Assembly: GCA_963843315.1 (NCBI GenBank)
Contig: CAWJJU010000005.1
Location: 124,001 to 188,000 of the forward strand
DNA from: JAWVFM01 sp963843315
Lineage (GTDB): Bacteria; Actinomycetota; Thermoleophilia; Solirubrobacterales; 70-9
Direction: 5' to 3'
DNA length: 64,000 nt
In this document: one piece after another, positions 27,973 through 34,273 of the stretch
Numbering within the stretch: position 1 is the stretch's first letter
Layout: the number at the start of each line of letters is the position of its first letter
The notes under the pieces: generated by a model
What the model saw: only the letters and a program-made list of their open reading frames with translations
The model's database searches: none
What the model was told of the DNA's origin: nothing
Made by a program: the position numbers and the translations under genes

Positions 27973-29475
27973 GTGGCAGGGGGCGGGGAATTGGCAGAGC
28001 AGCTCTTCGGTCCCCGTTGGGCCGATGCGATCGACGCTTGCGCAGGGGACGCTGAATTAGCGCGAGCCGTCTCCGAGGAAACGGCGAGTCTTCTAGAGGC
28101 GAAGCGGCGACAACATCTGATCGCCCGAGCCCCGGAAGAGGTTCTGTGGAAGCAGGTTGAGGAGCCGTTCCTGGCGCTGGCCCGCTGTGAAGGCGCCGAC
28201 GAGGTTGCCCTCGCTACGGCGTTCTTCTACGCCTTGACTCGCCAGGGCGCCGTCCACGAAGAAACCATCAGCCTTCAGCTCGGCGAAGCCGCCACCAGGT
28301 GGCTCATCCGCGTTGTCCCTGAGCGGATCGACTGCATTCTCGATGGCAGCGAGGCTAGCTTCGACCAGCCGCCATTCCATCCCCAGGATCGGTTCCTCTT
28401 TCGGGCCATCTCCCACCTTCCCGGGCCAGAAGCTGCTGAGTGGCTGGTCAAGCTGGTGCGAAGTCGCGATTGGCACGTCGCAGACGCTTTCAGGGCGATG
28501 GCCACGAGCGACGACCCAGAGTGGACCCCGGAGGACTGGAGCCTTCGTCTCAATCTGATCGCCGACACGTTCCCCGAGCGTCCTGGCTTCCTCCTTCACT
28601 TCCCAGCGATTCGTCCTCCTGCCGGCTGTGCCCCTGCCCAGGTGCGACTCGCCTGTACCTACGCGGAGGACGAGACTGACCTGCTGCTACGAAGCATCGC
28701 CGAGAACATCGAGCACTACCGGTCGGGGGTGCCGGCGAACGACGTCTCGCTCTACTGGTGGGAGGGGGCCGAGGAGAAGGCTGACCTGCTGCTCTGGATC
28801 CTCGAACTCTCAGGCGCTGGCCCTGAGCGAACAAAAGTAGTCGCCGCAGCGCTCGATGCAGGTTTCATCGACGCACAGCAAGCCGAAACCCTCGGACGCG
28901 ACCTCACGCGCCCCGCGTGGGCCGATGGGGAAGTTCCCTGGGCCGTATCCGATGTCGTCGACGCCGGCCACGTGCAGCTTCCTGATGGCCGCCTTGCTGG
29001 CGGCGACCCATGGTGGTCATTCGAGGCCATCTACTGGACGGTTGAGCTTGAGCCGGGCAGCTATCCGGTCCGGGTGGTGATTGCCGAGCATCCGCTACAA
29101 GGTCGCCAGTGCGCCGCGGCCGAGCTCATGGTCGACGCAGGAGCCCAGGCAACGGCATGGGAGCTCGTTGAGAGCTCAAACCGTCACAGCGACGGATACA
29201 TGGTCGAAGTCGGCGTCGGGAGCTTCGGGGCCGTTGAGGCGCTGAAGCCCGGCCTTGACATGGAGTCACACGGTGAGTTCATGACTCAGGCGGCAAGCTA
29301 CGCAGAGGTCGATGGCGGCGAGGTCGGCAGCCTGGTGATGTTCACGGTCGGCCCCCAGCACCAGGACTGTCTGACTTGGATCGGTCGCAGCGAGGACGGT
29401 CGCATCGTGCGACTCGTGACCGATCTCGGTCTGATGGGGATCGACCCGACGAAGGCGCCCCTTCCCTGGGCCTAA
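27973..29475 (+). CDS. Large cassette protein with C-terminal DUF4241-like domain
   Basis: A 500-residue intact frame from GTG 27973. Residues 1-330 are helical and repeat-like (AVSEETASLLEAKRRQHLIA, LATAFFYALTRQGAVHEETI, RAISHLPGPEAAEWLVKLVR), suggesting a HEAT/ARM-type scaffold; this is inference. Residues about 340-500 match the DUF4241 pattern: WWSFEAIYWTVELEPGSYPV RVVIAEHP, CAAAELMVD, then YMVEVGVGSFGAVEALKPG. DUF4241 proteins are often found near toxin-immunity loci. No signal peptide. It lies between site E and the recombinase, overlapping the recombinase stop by 4 bases. Function unknown. Confidence 0.65.
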   Translation: MAGGGELAEQLFGPRWADAIDACAGDAELARAVSEETASLLEAKRRQHLIARAPEEVLWKQVEEPFLALARCEGADEVALATAFFYALTRQGAVHEETISLQLGEAATRWLIRVVPERIDCILDGSEASFDQPPFHPQDRFLFRAISHLPGPEAAEWLVKLVRSRDWHVADAFRAMATSDDPEWTPEDWSLRLNLIADTFPERPGFLLHFPAIRPPAGCAPAQVRLACTYAEDETDLLLRSIAENIEHYRSGVPANDVSLYWWEGAEEKADLLLWILELSGAGPERTKVVAAALDAGFIDAQQAETLGRDLTRPAWADGEVPWAVSDVVDAGHVQLPDGRLAGGDPWWSFEAIYWTVELEPGSYPVRVVIAEHPLQGRQCAAAELMVDAGAQATAWELVESSNRHSDGYMVEVGVGSFGAVEALKPGLDMESHGEFMTQAASYAEVDGGEVGSLVMFTVGPQHQDCLTWIGRSEDGRIVRLVTDLGLMGIDPTKAPLPWA

Positions 29476-30125
29476 CGGGCTTCAATCAGTGCCGCCGCTG
29501 GGATCACCGGCCCTCTCCGCGTCCGGACCGTCTCGACGATCTCCGCAGGGTCGATTCCCTGTAGATAGACCGAAGTCACGCCGAGGTGGGCGTGACCAAG
29601 CTGGCGCTGGATGACGTTGAGCGGAACCCCCTCTCGCGCCATCTCCACCGCGTGGGCATGACGAAGCTGATGAGGAGCGAATCGCCGCCTCACGCCAGCC
29701 TGGACGGCGAGCTGACGAAGCCGGGTCCTCGCTGCGGTGTTCGACCAAGGTCGTCCTGCTCCGGGGGCGTTGATCACGCAGAAGAGCGGGCCGATGGGGA
29801 GCTCGCAACGAAGATCGAGCCACGGCCGAAGGTGCTCCCAGCCCCAGTCGTCCATGCCGACCGTGCGCCTTCGCCCTCCCTTGCCGCGGCGAACGAGGAT
29901 TGAGCCCTGATTCGGCTCGAGGTCTGACTCGGCCAGGTCGAGAGCTTCGGCGATTCGAAGGCCAGCTCGCCAGAGGACGACGATCAGGCCGCGCATCCGG
30001 GTTCCGTGGGGACCCTGGCCGGCGCGGCGCATGACGGCCATGATTTCCTCGACCCGGGGCGGATCTGCTGGGTAGCGGCGTCCCTTGTTCGGGGGCCTGT
30101 GGACTGTGGGCAGAGATGCGCTCAT
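29472..30125 (-). CDS. Compact tyrosine recombinase without an N-terminal arm/core-binding domain
   Basis: A 217-residue site-specific recombinase of the phage-integrase fold. All catalytic residues are visible: Arg57 (WRAGLRIAEALDL), Lys82 (GKGGRRRTVG), His152-x-x-Arg155 (PHQLRHAHAVEM), His178 (QLGHAHLG), Tyr187 (VTSVYLQG). The protein begins only about 45 residues before the first conserved helix, so the usual SAM-like core-binding domain is missing or minimal. The ATG at 30125 is fixed by a strong ribosome site (GGAGGAG just upstream); the frame is open further but not conserved-looking. It lies between plus-oriented sites A-E and minus-oriented sites F-G, which makes it the natural candidate to act on them. 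Confidence 0.9.
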   Translation of the reverse strand: MSASLPTVHRPPNKGRRYPADPPRVEEIMAVMRRAGQGPHGTRMRGLIVVLWRAGLRIAEALDLAESDLEPNQGSILVRRGKGGRRRTVGMDDWGWEHLRPWLDLRCELPIGPLFCVINAPGAGRPWSNTAARTRLRQLAVQAGVRRRFAPHQLRHAHAVEMAREGVPLNVIQRQLGHAHLGVTSVYLQGIDPAEIVETVRTRRGPVIPAAALIEAR

Positions 30126-30187
30126 GACTCCTCCTGAGGTCGTTTGGAGGAGCTTCCTCGCACAGGCTGAGCCATCCCGTACCCGGA

Positions 30188-30230
30188 GGCATGGAGGCCG
30201 ACGCGGGGCTGGCTCAGTAGGCATGGAGGC
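30188..30230. repeat. Direct pair of GGCATGGAGGC upstream of the recombinase
   Basis: The 11-mer GGCATGGAGGC occurs at 30188-30198 and 30220-30230, 32 bases apart (about three helical turns), within the roughly 150-base non-coding stretch between the recombinase start and site F. It contains the hexamer GCATGG also found as spacer in the array end sites. It may be a protein-binding site; this is inference. Confidence 0.45.
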
Positions 30231-30277
30231 TTTCGTGGGCGGCCCCTCGGGTTTCAGCCTGCGCTCGAAGAACTACT

Positions 30278-30293
30278 GCTTTTCGTCCAAAGC
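30278..30293 (-). repeat. Cassette site F (minus orientation)
   Basis: GCTTTTCGTCCAAAGC on the plus strand, that is GCTTTGGACGAAAAGC on the minus strand. It is the boundary of duplicated copy 2 that corresponds to site C. Confidence 0.75.
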
Positions 30294-30322
30294 GACACAA
30301 ATCGCCAAGGGCTAGTCTCAGC

Positions 30323-30949
30323 GTGGGTATGAGGCGATGGTTTGAACTTGCTGGGACTGGTGCGACGGTCCTTCTTACTTTCGCTTTCGGCACCGCTAGC
30401 GCTGACAGCGCCCATCAGCGCGTCCCGAACTCCGCCAAGTATTTCGGCCTCCTGCGCACACCACGAGACGGGGACGACCACCTCACTCGACAGATCAGAA
30501 TCCAAATCAGACACGTCCCGCGGGGCTACCACCTCCAGCCAGGGGATGCGCGCTCCGCCCGAGACCACGGTGGTCCGAAGATCTGGCTGGTTCCTGGGCC
30601 GGAATTCCTCTGTCAGATGAGTCGCAACGGCGGGGGCTGCAATCGGGTCTTCGCGGCACGCAAGGGTCTCGTCTACGGCTCCTTCAGAGACGGCGCTGGA
30701 CGCTTGGTGTTAAGCGGTGCGCTTCCGGACGGAGTCAATTACGTGTCCGTTCGTGGCCGCCGACGGCAACGAGTTCGGGTTCGGGGAAATAGCAATGTGT
30801 GGGATCTACGACTGAGCCCCGACCAGGCCGCGAGCCTTCGGCCCCACTTCGTGATCGTCAATGGTTGTCGTCAGCCACAACCGTTCCGAGAGAAGATGCC
30901 GGTCTCGCTTTCGGATGCTGCACGCGCTGTCCCTCTTCCCTGCCCGTAA
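30323..30949 (+). CDS. Secreted protein of unknown function, intact copy
   Basis: 208 residues. A signal peptide (about residues 1-26, FELAGTGATVLLTFAFGTASA) is followed by a mature part with KIWLVPGPEFLCQM, RNGGGCNRVFAARKGLVYGS, RLVLSGALPDGVNYVSVRGR and VRVRGNSNVWDLRLSP, ending CRQPQPFREKMPVSL...PLPCP. There are four Cys in the mature part, so disulfides are likely. No named family recognised. The same gene in frameshifted form is at 25534-26159. Relative to the bounding sites, the gene points the same way in both copies, as expected if the whole cassette moved as a unit. Confidence 0.75.
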   Translation: MGMRRWFELAGTGATVLLTFAFGTASADSAHQRVPNSAKYFGLLRTPRDGDDHLTRQIRIQIRHVPRGYHLQPGDARSARDHGGPKIWLVPGPEFLCQMSRNGGGCNRVFAARKGLVYGSFRDGAGRLVLSGALPDGVNYVSVRGRRRQRVRVRGNSNVWDLRLSPDQAASLRPHFVIVNGCRQPQPFREKMPVSLSDAARAVPLPCP

Positions 30950-30993
30950 AGCAGGGCCTGGGCCAGGCGCGAACGCCTAAGGCACTTTGATCT

Positions 30994-31009
30994 GCTTTTC
31001 GTCCAAAGC
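30994..31009 (-). repeat. Cassette site G (minus orientation)
   Basis: GCTTTTCGTCCAAAGC on the plus strand; with its neighbours it forms 7-base arms CTGCTTT/AAAGCAG. It is the outer boundary of duplicated copy 2 and corresponds to site B. Confidence 0.75.
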
Positions 31010-31026
31010 AGCCAGGCTTTCTCGTC

Positions 31027-31515
31027 TCAGAAGCTGCGGGCCCCTTCCCAGGTCCACTCGATGACCTGTCGCCCGTTGATGCAGCCCCCGGTGGTGGTTT
31101 GACTGAAGGCGTCTTGAAGCACGCACCGAAATCCCTTGACCCTGCACTCGAACAGGTAGCAATGAGCGGTATGACGCGCGGTGCGGATGAACGTCCGCGC
31201 TGCCGTACAAGTGCCATTGACAACCTGGATCCCCCCGGCGTCGCCGTCGAGCCCCTTGAACTTGACGTCCGGGCAGCTAGCGACTTTCCCTCCCTTCGTC
31301 GCCGCTTCGATCGCTTGACGGGCCGCAAAAGCGCCACGGGTACGGAGGCATTTCCTGGGGGAGGCAGCCCGGGCACATATCTCCTGCTTCGTGGTCACTG
31401 TCGAACGTTGAGCGCTTGAGCTAGTCGACGTGCCTGCGGAGCTACCGCACCCGGCAGGTGCCGCCCCCACGACGAACGAGAAGAAAACCAGAGCAGCCCT
31501 GCGACCCATAGGCAT
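31027..31515 (-). CDS. Predicted lipoprotein, Cys-rich
   Basis: About 162 residues from ATG 31515 (the frame is open to 31578). The signal peptide (GRRAALVFFSFVVGAAPAGC) ends in the lipobox AAPAGC, followed by a Ser/Thr linker (GSSAGTSTSSSAQRSTVTT). The mature part has many Cys (EICARAASPRKCLRTRG, VASCPDVKFKG, VNGTCTAAR, AHCYLFECRVKGFRCVLQ, TTGGCINGRQVIEWTWEGAR), suggesting several disulfides. No family recognised. It fills the last unit of the array, between site G and the right end site. Confidence 0.7.
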   Translation of the reverse strand: MPMGRRAALVFFSFVVGAAPAGCGSSAGTSTSSSAQRSTVTTKQEICARAASPRKCLRTRGAFAARQAIEAATKGGKVASCPDVKFKGLDGDAGGIQVVNGTCTAARTFIRTARHTAHCYLFECRVKGFRCVLQDAFSQTTTGGCINGRQVIEWTWEGARSF

Positions 31516-31569
31516 CGGGGCGAGGATACCGTCGCCGCGCGGTCCCGATTCCGCCAAAGCGACTATTGC

Positions 31570-31585
31570 CCTTTCCATGCAAAGG
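31570..31585 (-). repeat. Array end site, right: spacer GCATGG in minus orientation
   Basis: CCTTTCCATGCAAAGG on the plus strand, that is CCTTT-GCATGG-AAAGG on the minus strand. It has the same spacer as 24899-24918 but opposite orientation, and arms of the same CTTT/AAAG type. Confidence 0.5.
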
Positions 31586-31614
31586 AGGCATCTCCGTGAA
31601 GCCCGAACACAGCC

Positions 31615-31815
31615 CTAGCGGGAGCCCGGCGCCGGCGGAATTCCCAGCTGCCGGCAGATCCCTCGCGCGAGGCCGGGCCCGATCTCACGGTGGCGCGGGA
31701 CGAACGATCGCGAGCCGGTCGCCGGGTTCTCCCACCCATCGTGCGGACCCTTGCGACCCGGGATTGGTGTGCAGCCCTGAGCGACCAGGTGTCGTTCGAG
31801 ATCCCGGCGCTTCAA
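31615..31815 (-). CDS. hicA: HicA-family mRNA interferase toxin
   Basis: A 66-residue HicA toxin, a small dsRBD-like ribonuclease that cleaves mRNA until bound by HicB. Visible are KRRDLERHLVAQGC, GRKGPHDGWENPATGSRSFV (the His of the GxxHxxW-like active region) and VPRHREIGPGLARGICRQLG IPP, the classic HicA C-terminal half. It starts at TTG 31815 directly after the hicB stop, so translation is probably coupled. The antitoxin-first order is one of the two known arrangements. It sits between the cassette array and attR, where it could stabilise the island. Confidence 0.88.
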   Translation of the reverse strand: MKRRDLERHLVAQGCTPIPGRKGPHDGWENPATGSRSFVPRHREIGPGLARGICRQLGIPPAPGSR

Positions 31816-32040
31816 CTAGCCGACTTGGACGAGCTCGGCGACGGCCCAGCCCTCGGCGGGAATCGGCTCGCCGTGTTCGCGGCGCAGCTCGAGCGCCTGC
31901 TCGATCGCGGCGCGGACCATCTCGCGCGCCTGCTCGAGCGTGCGCCCCTGGGTCTGGACCTCGGGCAGCTCGGGCACGTGCGCGTAGATGAAGCCCGCTT
32001 CGTCGCGCTCGAATACAGCGGTGAATCGGTGCTCGCTCAT
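31816..32040 (-). CDS. hicB: HicB-family antitoxin
   Basis: A 74-residue HicB antitoxin of the short type, containing the degenerate RNase H-like domain only: FTAVFERDEAGFIYAHVPEL PEVQTQGRTLEQAREMVRAA IEQALELRREHGEPIP. No DNA-binding ribbon-helix-helix or HTH follows, so autoregulation by HicB alone is uncertain. It is immediately upstream of hicA and about 140 bases inside attR. Confidence 0.88.
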   Translation of the reverse strand: MSEHRFTAVFERDEAGFIYAHVPELPEVQTQGRTLEQAREMVRAAIEQALELRREHGEPIPAEGWAVAELVQVG

Positions 32041-32181
32041 CGCCCTATACGGTATCGGCCGCGGCCGGTGGAATCACGACTTCCAAACGGTGCACCCAAC
32101 TCACGACTTTCGGCAGAACTCAGGTCACCTTGCCGTGCCTGAGAGCCCCTCTCGGAACCCCCAGAACCCCGCTTGTCCTCG

Positions 32182-32223
32182 CTCATAATCCGTCGGTCGG
32201 TGGTTCGAGCCCACCCCGGCCCA
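32182..32223 (+). repeat. attR: 42-base direct repeat of the tRNA-CAT 3' half
   Basis: Identical to 24677-24718. Upstream bases do not continue the tRNA (no D arm or 5' acceptor strand), so this is an attachment-site remnant and not a second tRNA. Chromosomal sequence resumes at 32224. Confidence 0.93.
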
Positions 32224-32349
32224 TAGTGGCCTCTCAGCGCGGCTCGTCGACCGCGCTTGACGCAACGGATGTTGCCCCGCCGCTGCGCCCGCCGCCGGCG
32301 GGCCCGAACGGCTCTACCGTGGACGGGGCCGCCTGGCTCGGGCGGCGCG

Positions 32350-33567
32350 ATGCTGCACGCCTTCGACCATTCACACCCCTCTCGCCGCCGCTTGCTGACG
32401 GTGGCGGTCGTGTGCGCGGGAGCGATCCTGCTGGCCGGCTTGACGCGGGCAGTCGAGCAGCGCCCAGACCCAGGCCGCTTGAACATGTGCGGGCGCAGCA
32501 GGCCGACGTCCGCGACGAGCTCGCAAGTGAGAACGCGGCGGTGGACGCGGCGCTCGGGCGGGTCGGGGTGGTCCGCGCCCGCGAGAAGGAGGTGACCGCC
32601 GAGCTTCAGCGCAAGGAAGCCGAGCTCGCGGATGCCCGCGCGACGCTGGCCGAGGTGCGGGCTGCCCTCGCGCGCACGAGGCGGCACCTGGCCGCGTCCC
32701 AACGCGAGCTCTCGGAACCTCCTCGTGTTCATCTACGAGAACCCCGAGATCGACGATACCGAGGTGGTGCTGAACGCGCACGGGTTCGACGATCTGGCGA
32801 CGCGGCAGGCGTACCTCGGCCGGATCAACGACATGGAGACGGGCATCGTCAACCGGTTCGACAGGCTGCGCGCGGCGCGGGTCAAGCAGGTCGGATCGAC
32901 GAAGCAAGCGGTGGGCAGGATCGAGGCCGCCCGGAATGCCATCGACGCCCGCAGGCAAACCCTCGCGGCTACCCGCGCGGCCGACGAGCAGCGCGTCGCC
33001 GAGCTGAAGGCCCTGCAGGCCAAGCGCCGCGATCTTCTCGCTCAGCTCGCCGGCAGGGAGAAGAACCTCGTCAAGGCCCTGTCGACGCCGCCGCCGACTC
33101 CCGACTCGGCGGCCCCCCAGGACTCGCAGACTCCGGCCCCGAGCACGCCTGTCGCGCCCCCGAGCGGCTCTCGAGCGCAACTCAACTCAGATGGCACCGC
33201 GACCGCCCCGGCCGACGCCCCCGAGGCGGTGAAGGCCGTGATCGCCGCCGCGAATCAGATCACCAACACGCCGTACATCTGGGGCGGCGGTCACGGATCC
33301 TTCGATTCCCCCGGCTACGACTGCTCCGGCTCCGTGAGCTTCGCTCTGCACGGCGGCGGCTTCCTCTCCTCGCCGCTCGACTCGACGGGCCTGATGACCT
33401 GGGGCGAGGCCGGCCCCGGGAACTGGATCACCGTGTACGCGAACGCCGGCCACGCCTACATGGAGGTGGCCGGGCTGCGGTTCGACACCTCCGGCGCGCC
33501 GCCCCGCTGGCAGACCTCCCCGGCCTACCCGGCCGGCTTCGTCATCAGGCACCCGGCTGGGTACTGA
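32350..33567 (+). CDS. NlpC/P60 peptidoglycan hydrolase with coiled coil (two frameshifts)
   Basis: About 405 residues after correction. An N-terminal membrane anchor or signal (RRRLLTVAVVCAGAILLAGL) precedes a long coiled coil (VTAELQRKEAELADARATLA, LARTRRHLAASQRELS, LGRINDMETGIVNRFDRLRA) and a Pro-rich linker. The C-terminal domain is NlpC/P60-like: TNTPYIWGGGHGSFDSPGYD CSGSVSFAL (catalytic Cys) and NAGHAYMEVAGLRF (catalytic His). Frame breaks lie between about 32440 and 32490 and near 32716. It probably cleaves cell-wall peptides during growth or separation, as in RipA-like proteins. It is the first chromosomal gene after the island. Confidence 0.82.
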
Positions 33568-34069
33568 CCGCCGGCGCCAGCTCGATGTGGGCGGCGCGAA
33601 TGTCGCCTTCGAAGGCCTCGATCAGTCCCATCGTCCGCGCCGGCGCTCGGCGCCGCTGGGTCGGGCTGCCGGGGTTGAAGATCGTGAAGCCGTCGTCCAC
33701 TTCAATCAGCGGCGTATGGGAGTGTCCGAACACGACCAGATCGGCGCTCGGGAACGCCCGGCGCATGCGGGCGAGCCTCCCTTTGCTCGTCCCGGCGTCG
33801 TGGAGCAGCCCGATCTCGACGCCGCCGGCGTGGAGGGTCGCCCGCTCCGGGAGCTCGCGGGAGAGCACCGGCTCGTCGACGTTGCCGTACACGCCGTGCA
33901 CCGGCGGCCCTAGCTCGCGTACGGCCTCCAGGACCGCAAGCGTCGAGAAGTCGCCGACGTGGATGATCGCGTCGGCGCCCTGGGCGATCTCGAGACACCG
34001 GGGCGGCAGCCGGTCGATGCCGTCACGCAGGTGGGTGTCGGCAAGAACGGCTATGCGAACGGTGGCGAT
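33545..34069 (-). CDS. YfcE/MJ0936-type metallophosphoesterase (start uncertain)
   Basis: Calcineurin-like phosphoesterase of about 170 residues. Motifs in order: RIAVLADTHLRDG (Asp-x-His), IIHVGDFSTLAVLEAV (GD), VHGVYGNVDEPVL (GNxD), IGLLHDAG, LVVFGHSHTPLIEVDDG (GHSH) and FNPGSPTQRRRAPARTMG. The frame is continuous back to about 34130 but has no ATG, GTG or TTG before the first motif; the conserved N-terminus would begin around ATC 34067-34069 or GTT 34058-34060. Either a base error hides the start or a rare start codon is used. It overlaps the 3' end of the convergent NlpC gene by 23 bases. Confidence 0.8.
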   Translation of the reverse strand: MATVRIAVLADTHLRDGIDRLPPRCLEIAQGADAIIHVGDFSTLAVLEAVRELGPPVHGVYGNVDEPVLSRELPERATLHAGGVEIGLLHDAGTSKGRLARMRRAFPSADLVVFGHSHTPLIEVDDGFTIFNPGSPTQRRRAPARTMGLIEAFEGDIRAAHIELAPAVSTQPGA

Positions 34070-34108
34070 GTCGTTTTCTACCCGCTCGAGGGCGCGAGAA
34101 CTTCCCCG

Positions 34109-34151
34109 CTTTCCTGACTTTGACCCCTATAGGGGGATGAATCCAGGAAAG
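34109..34151. repeat. Palindromic element with CCCCTATAGGGG core
   Basis: Outer inverted repeats CTTTCCTG (34109-34116) and CAGGAAAG (34144-34151) enclose CCCCTATAGGGG. The core is the same as in the element at 4441-4484, but the outer arms are different, so it is a relative rather than a copy. The sequence between it and 34274 holds no supported gene. Confidence 0.6.
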
Positions 34152-34273
34152 CTTGAGAATGCAGGAGGCTGGCGCCCCCGGGGTTCCGGGCGCGCCGAGC
34201 CGGTCGAGCAGGACTACGAGCGCGACCAGGCCGAAGGCTGAAGCGGCCGCGCCGGGCGGGCTAACCTCGGCGC

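Larger units (their letters stand above)
30276..31009 (+). repeat. Inverted duplicated cassette, copy 2 (734 bases)
   Basis: Inverted copy of 25474-26205. It is two bases longer, matching exactly the two single-base length differences seen, and it keeps the reading frame open. Boundaries coincide with sites F and G. Confidence 0.92.
24719..32223. mobile_element. tRNA-integrated genomic island carrying a cassette-like array
   Basis: About 7.5 kb between a complete tRNA gene and a 42-base direct repeat of that tRNA's 3' half. By eye it is less GC-rich than its flanks. It contains no housekeeping genes: small membrane or secreted proteins, a DUF5677-like protein, a DUF4241-type protein, a compact tyrosine recombinase, and hicBA next to attR. 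Inside, repeated GCTTTGGACGAAAAGC sites separate nearly every gene-sized unit, and one unit is present twice in inverted orientation. No full-length integrase lies next to either att end, so the enzyme that inserted the island is unclear. Confidence 0.85.

Noticed and set aside
25148..31009. GCTTTGGACGAAAAGC hairpins as transcription terminators
   Set aside because: The stems are only 5-8 bases, no T tract follows on either strand, and the spacer is conserved rather than variable. Some copies lie inside coding sequence, and duplicated DNA ends exactly at them.
25148..31009. CRISPR array
   Set aside because: Repeats are 16-28 bases but 300-2400 bases apart, on both strands, and with genes between them. 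No cas genes are present.
24899..31585. Classical integron cassettes with attC sites
   Set aside because: The repeated sites have no RYYYAAC/GTTRRRY boxes and no attC-type imperfect hairpin of 57 or more bases. The recombinase lacks the extra domain of IntI and is too short. The spacing of genes is similar, but the sites are of another kind.
32182..32223. A second tRNA gene
   Set aside because: Only the 3' half from the anticodon loop onward is present, with no D arm or 5' acceptor strand. It is an attachment-site copy.
34153..34260. Small plus-strand gene before the zincin
   Set aside because: The translation is Ala/Pro/Ser/Arg-rich without features, and it overlaps the palindromic element region.
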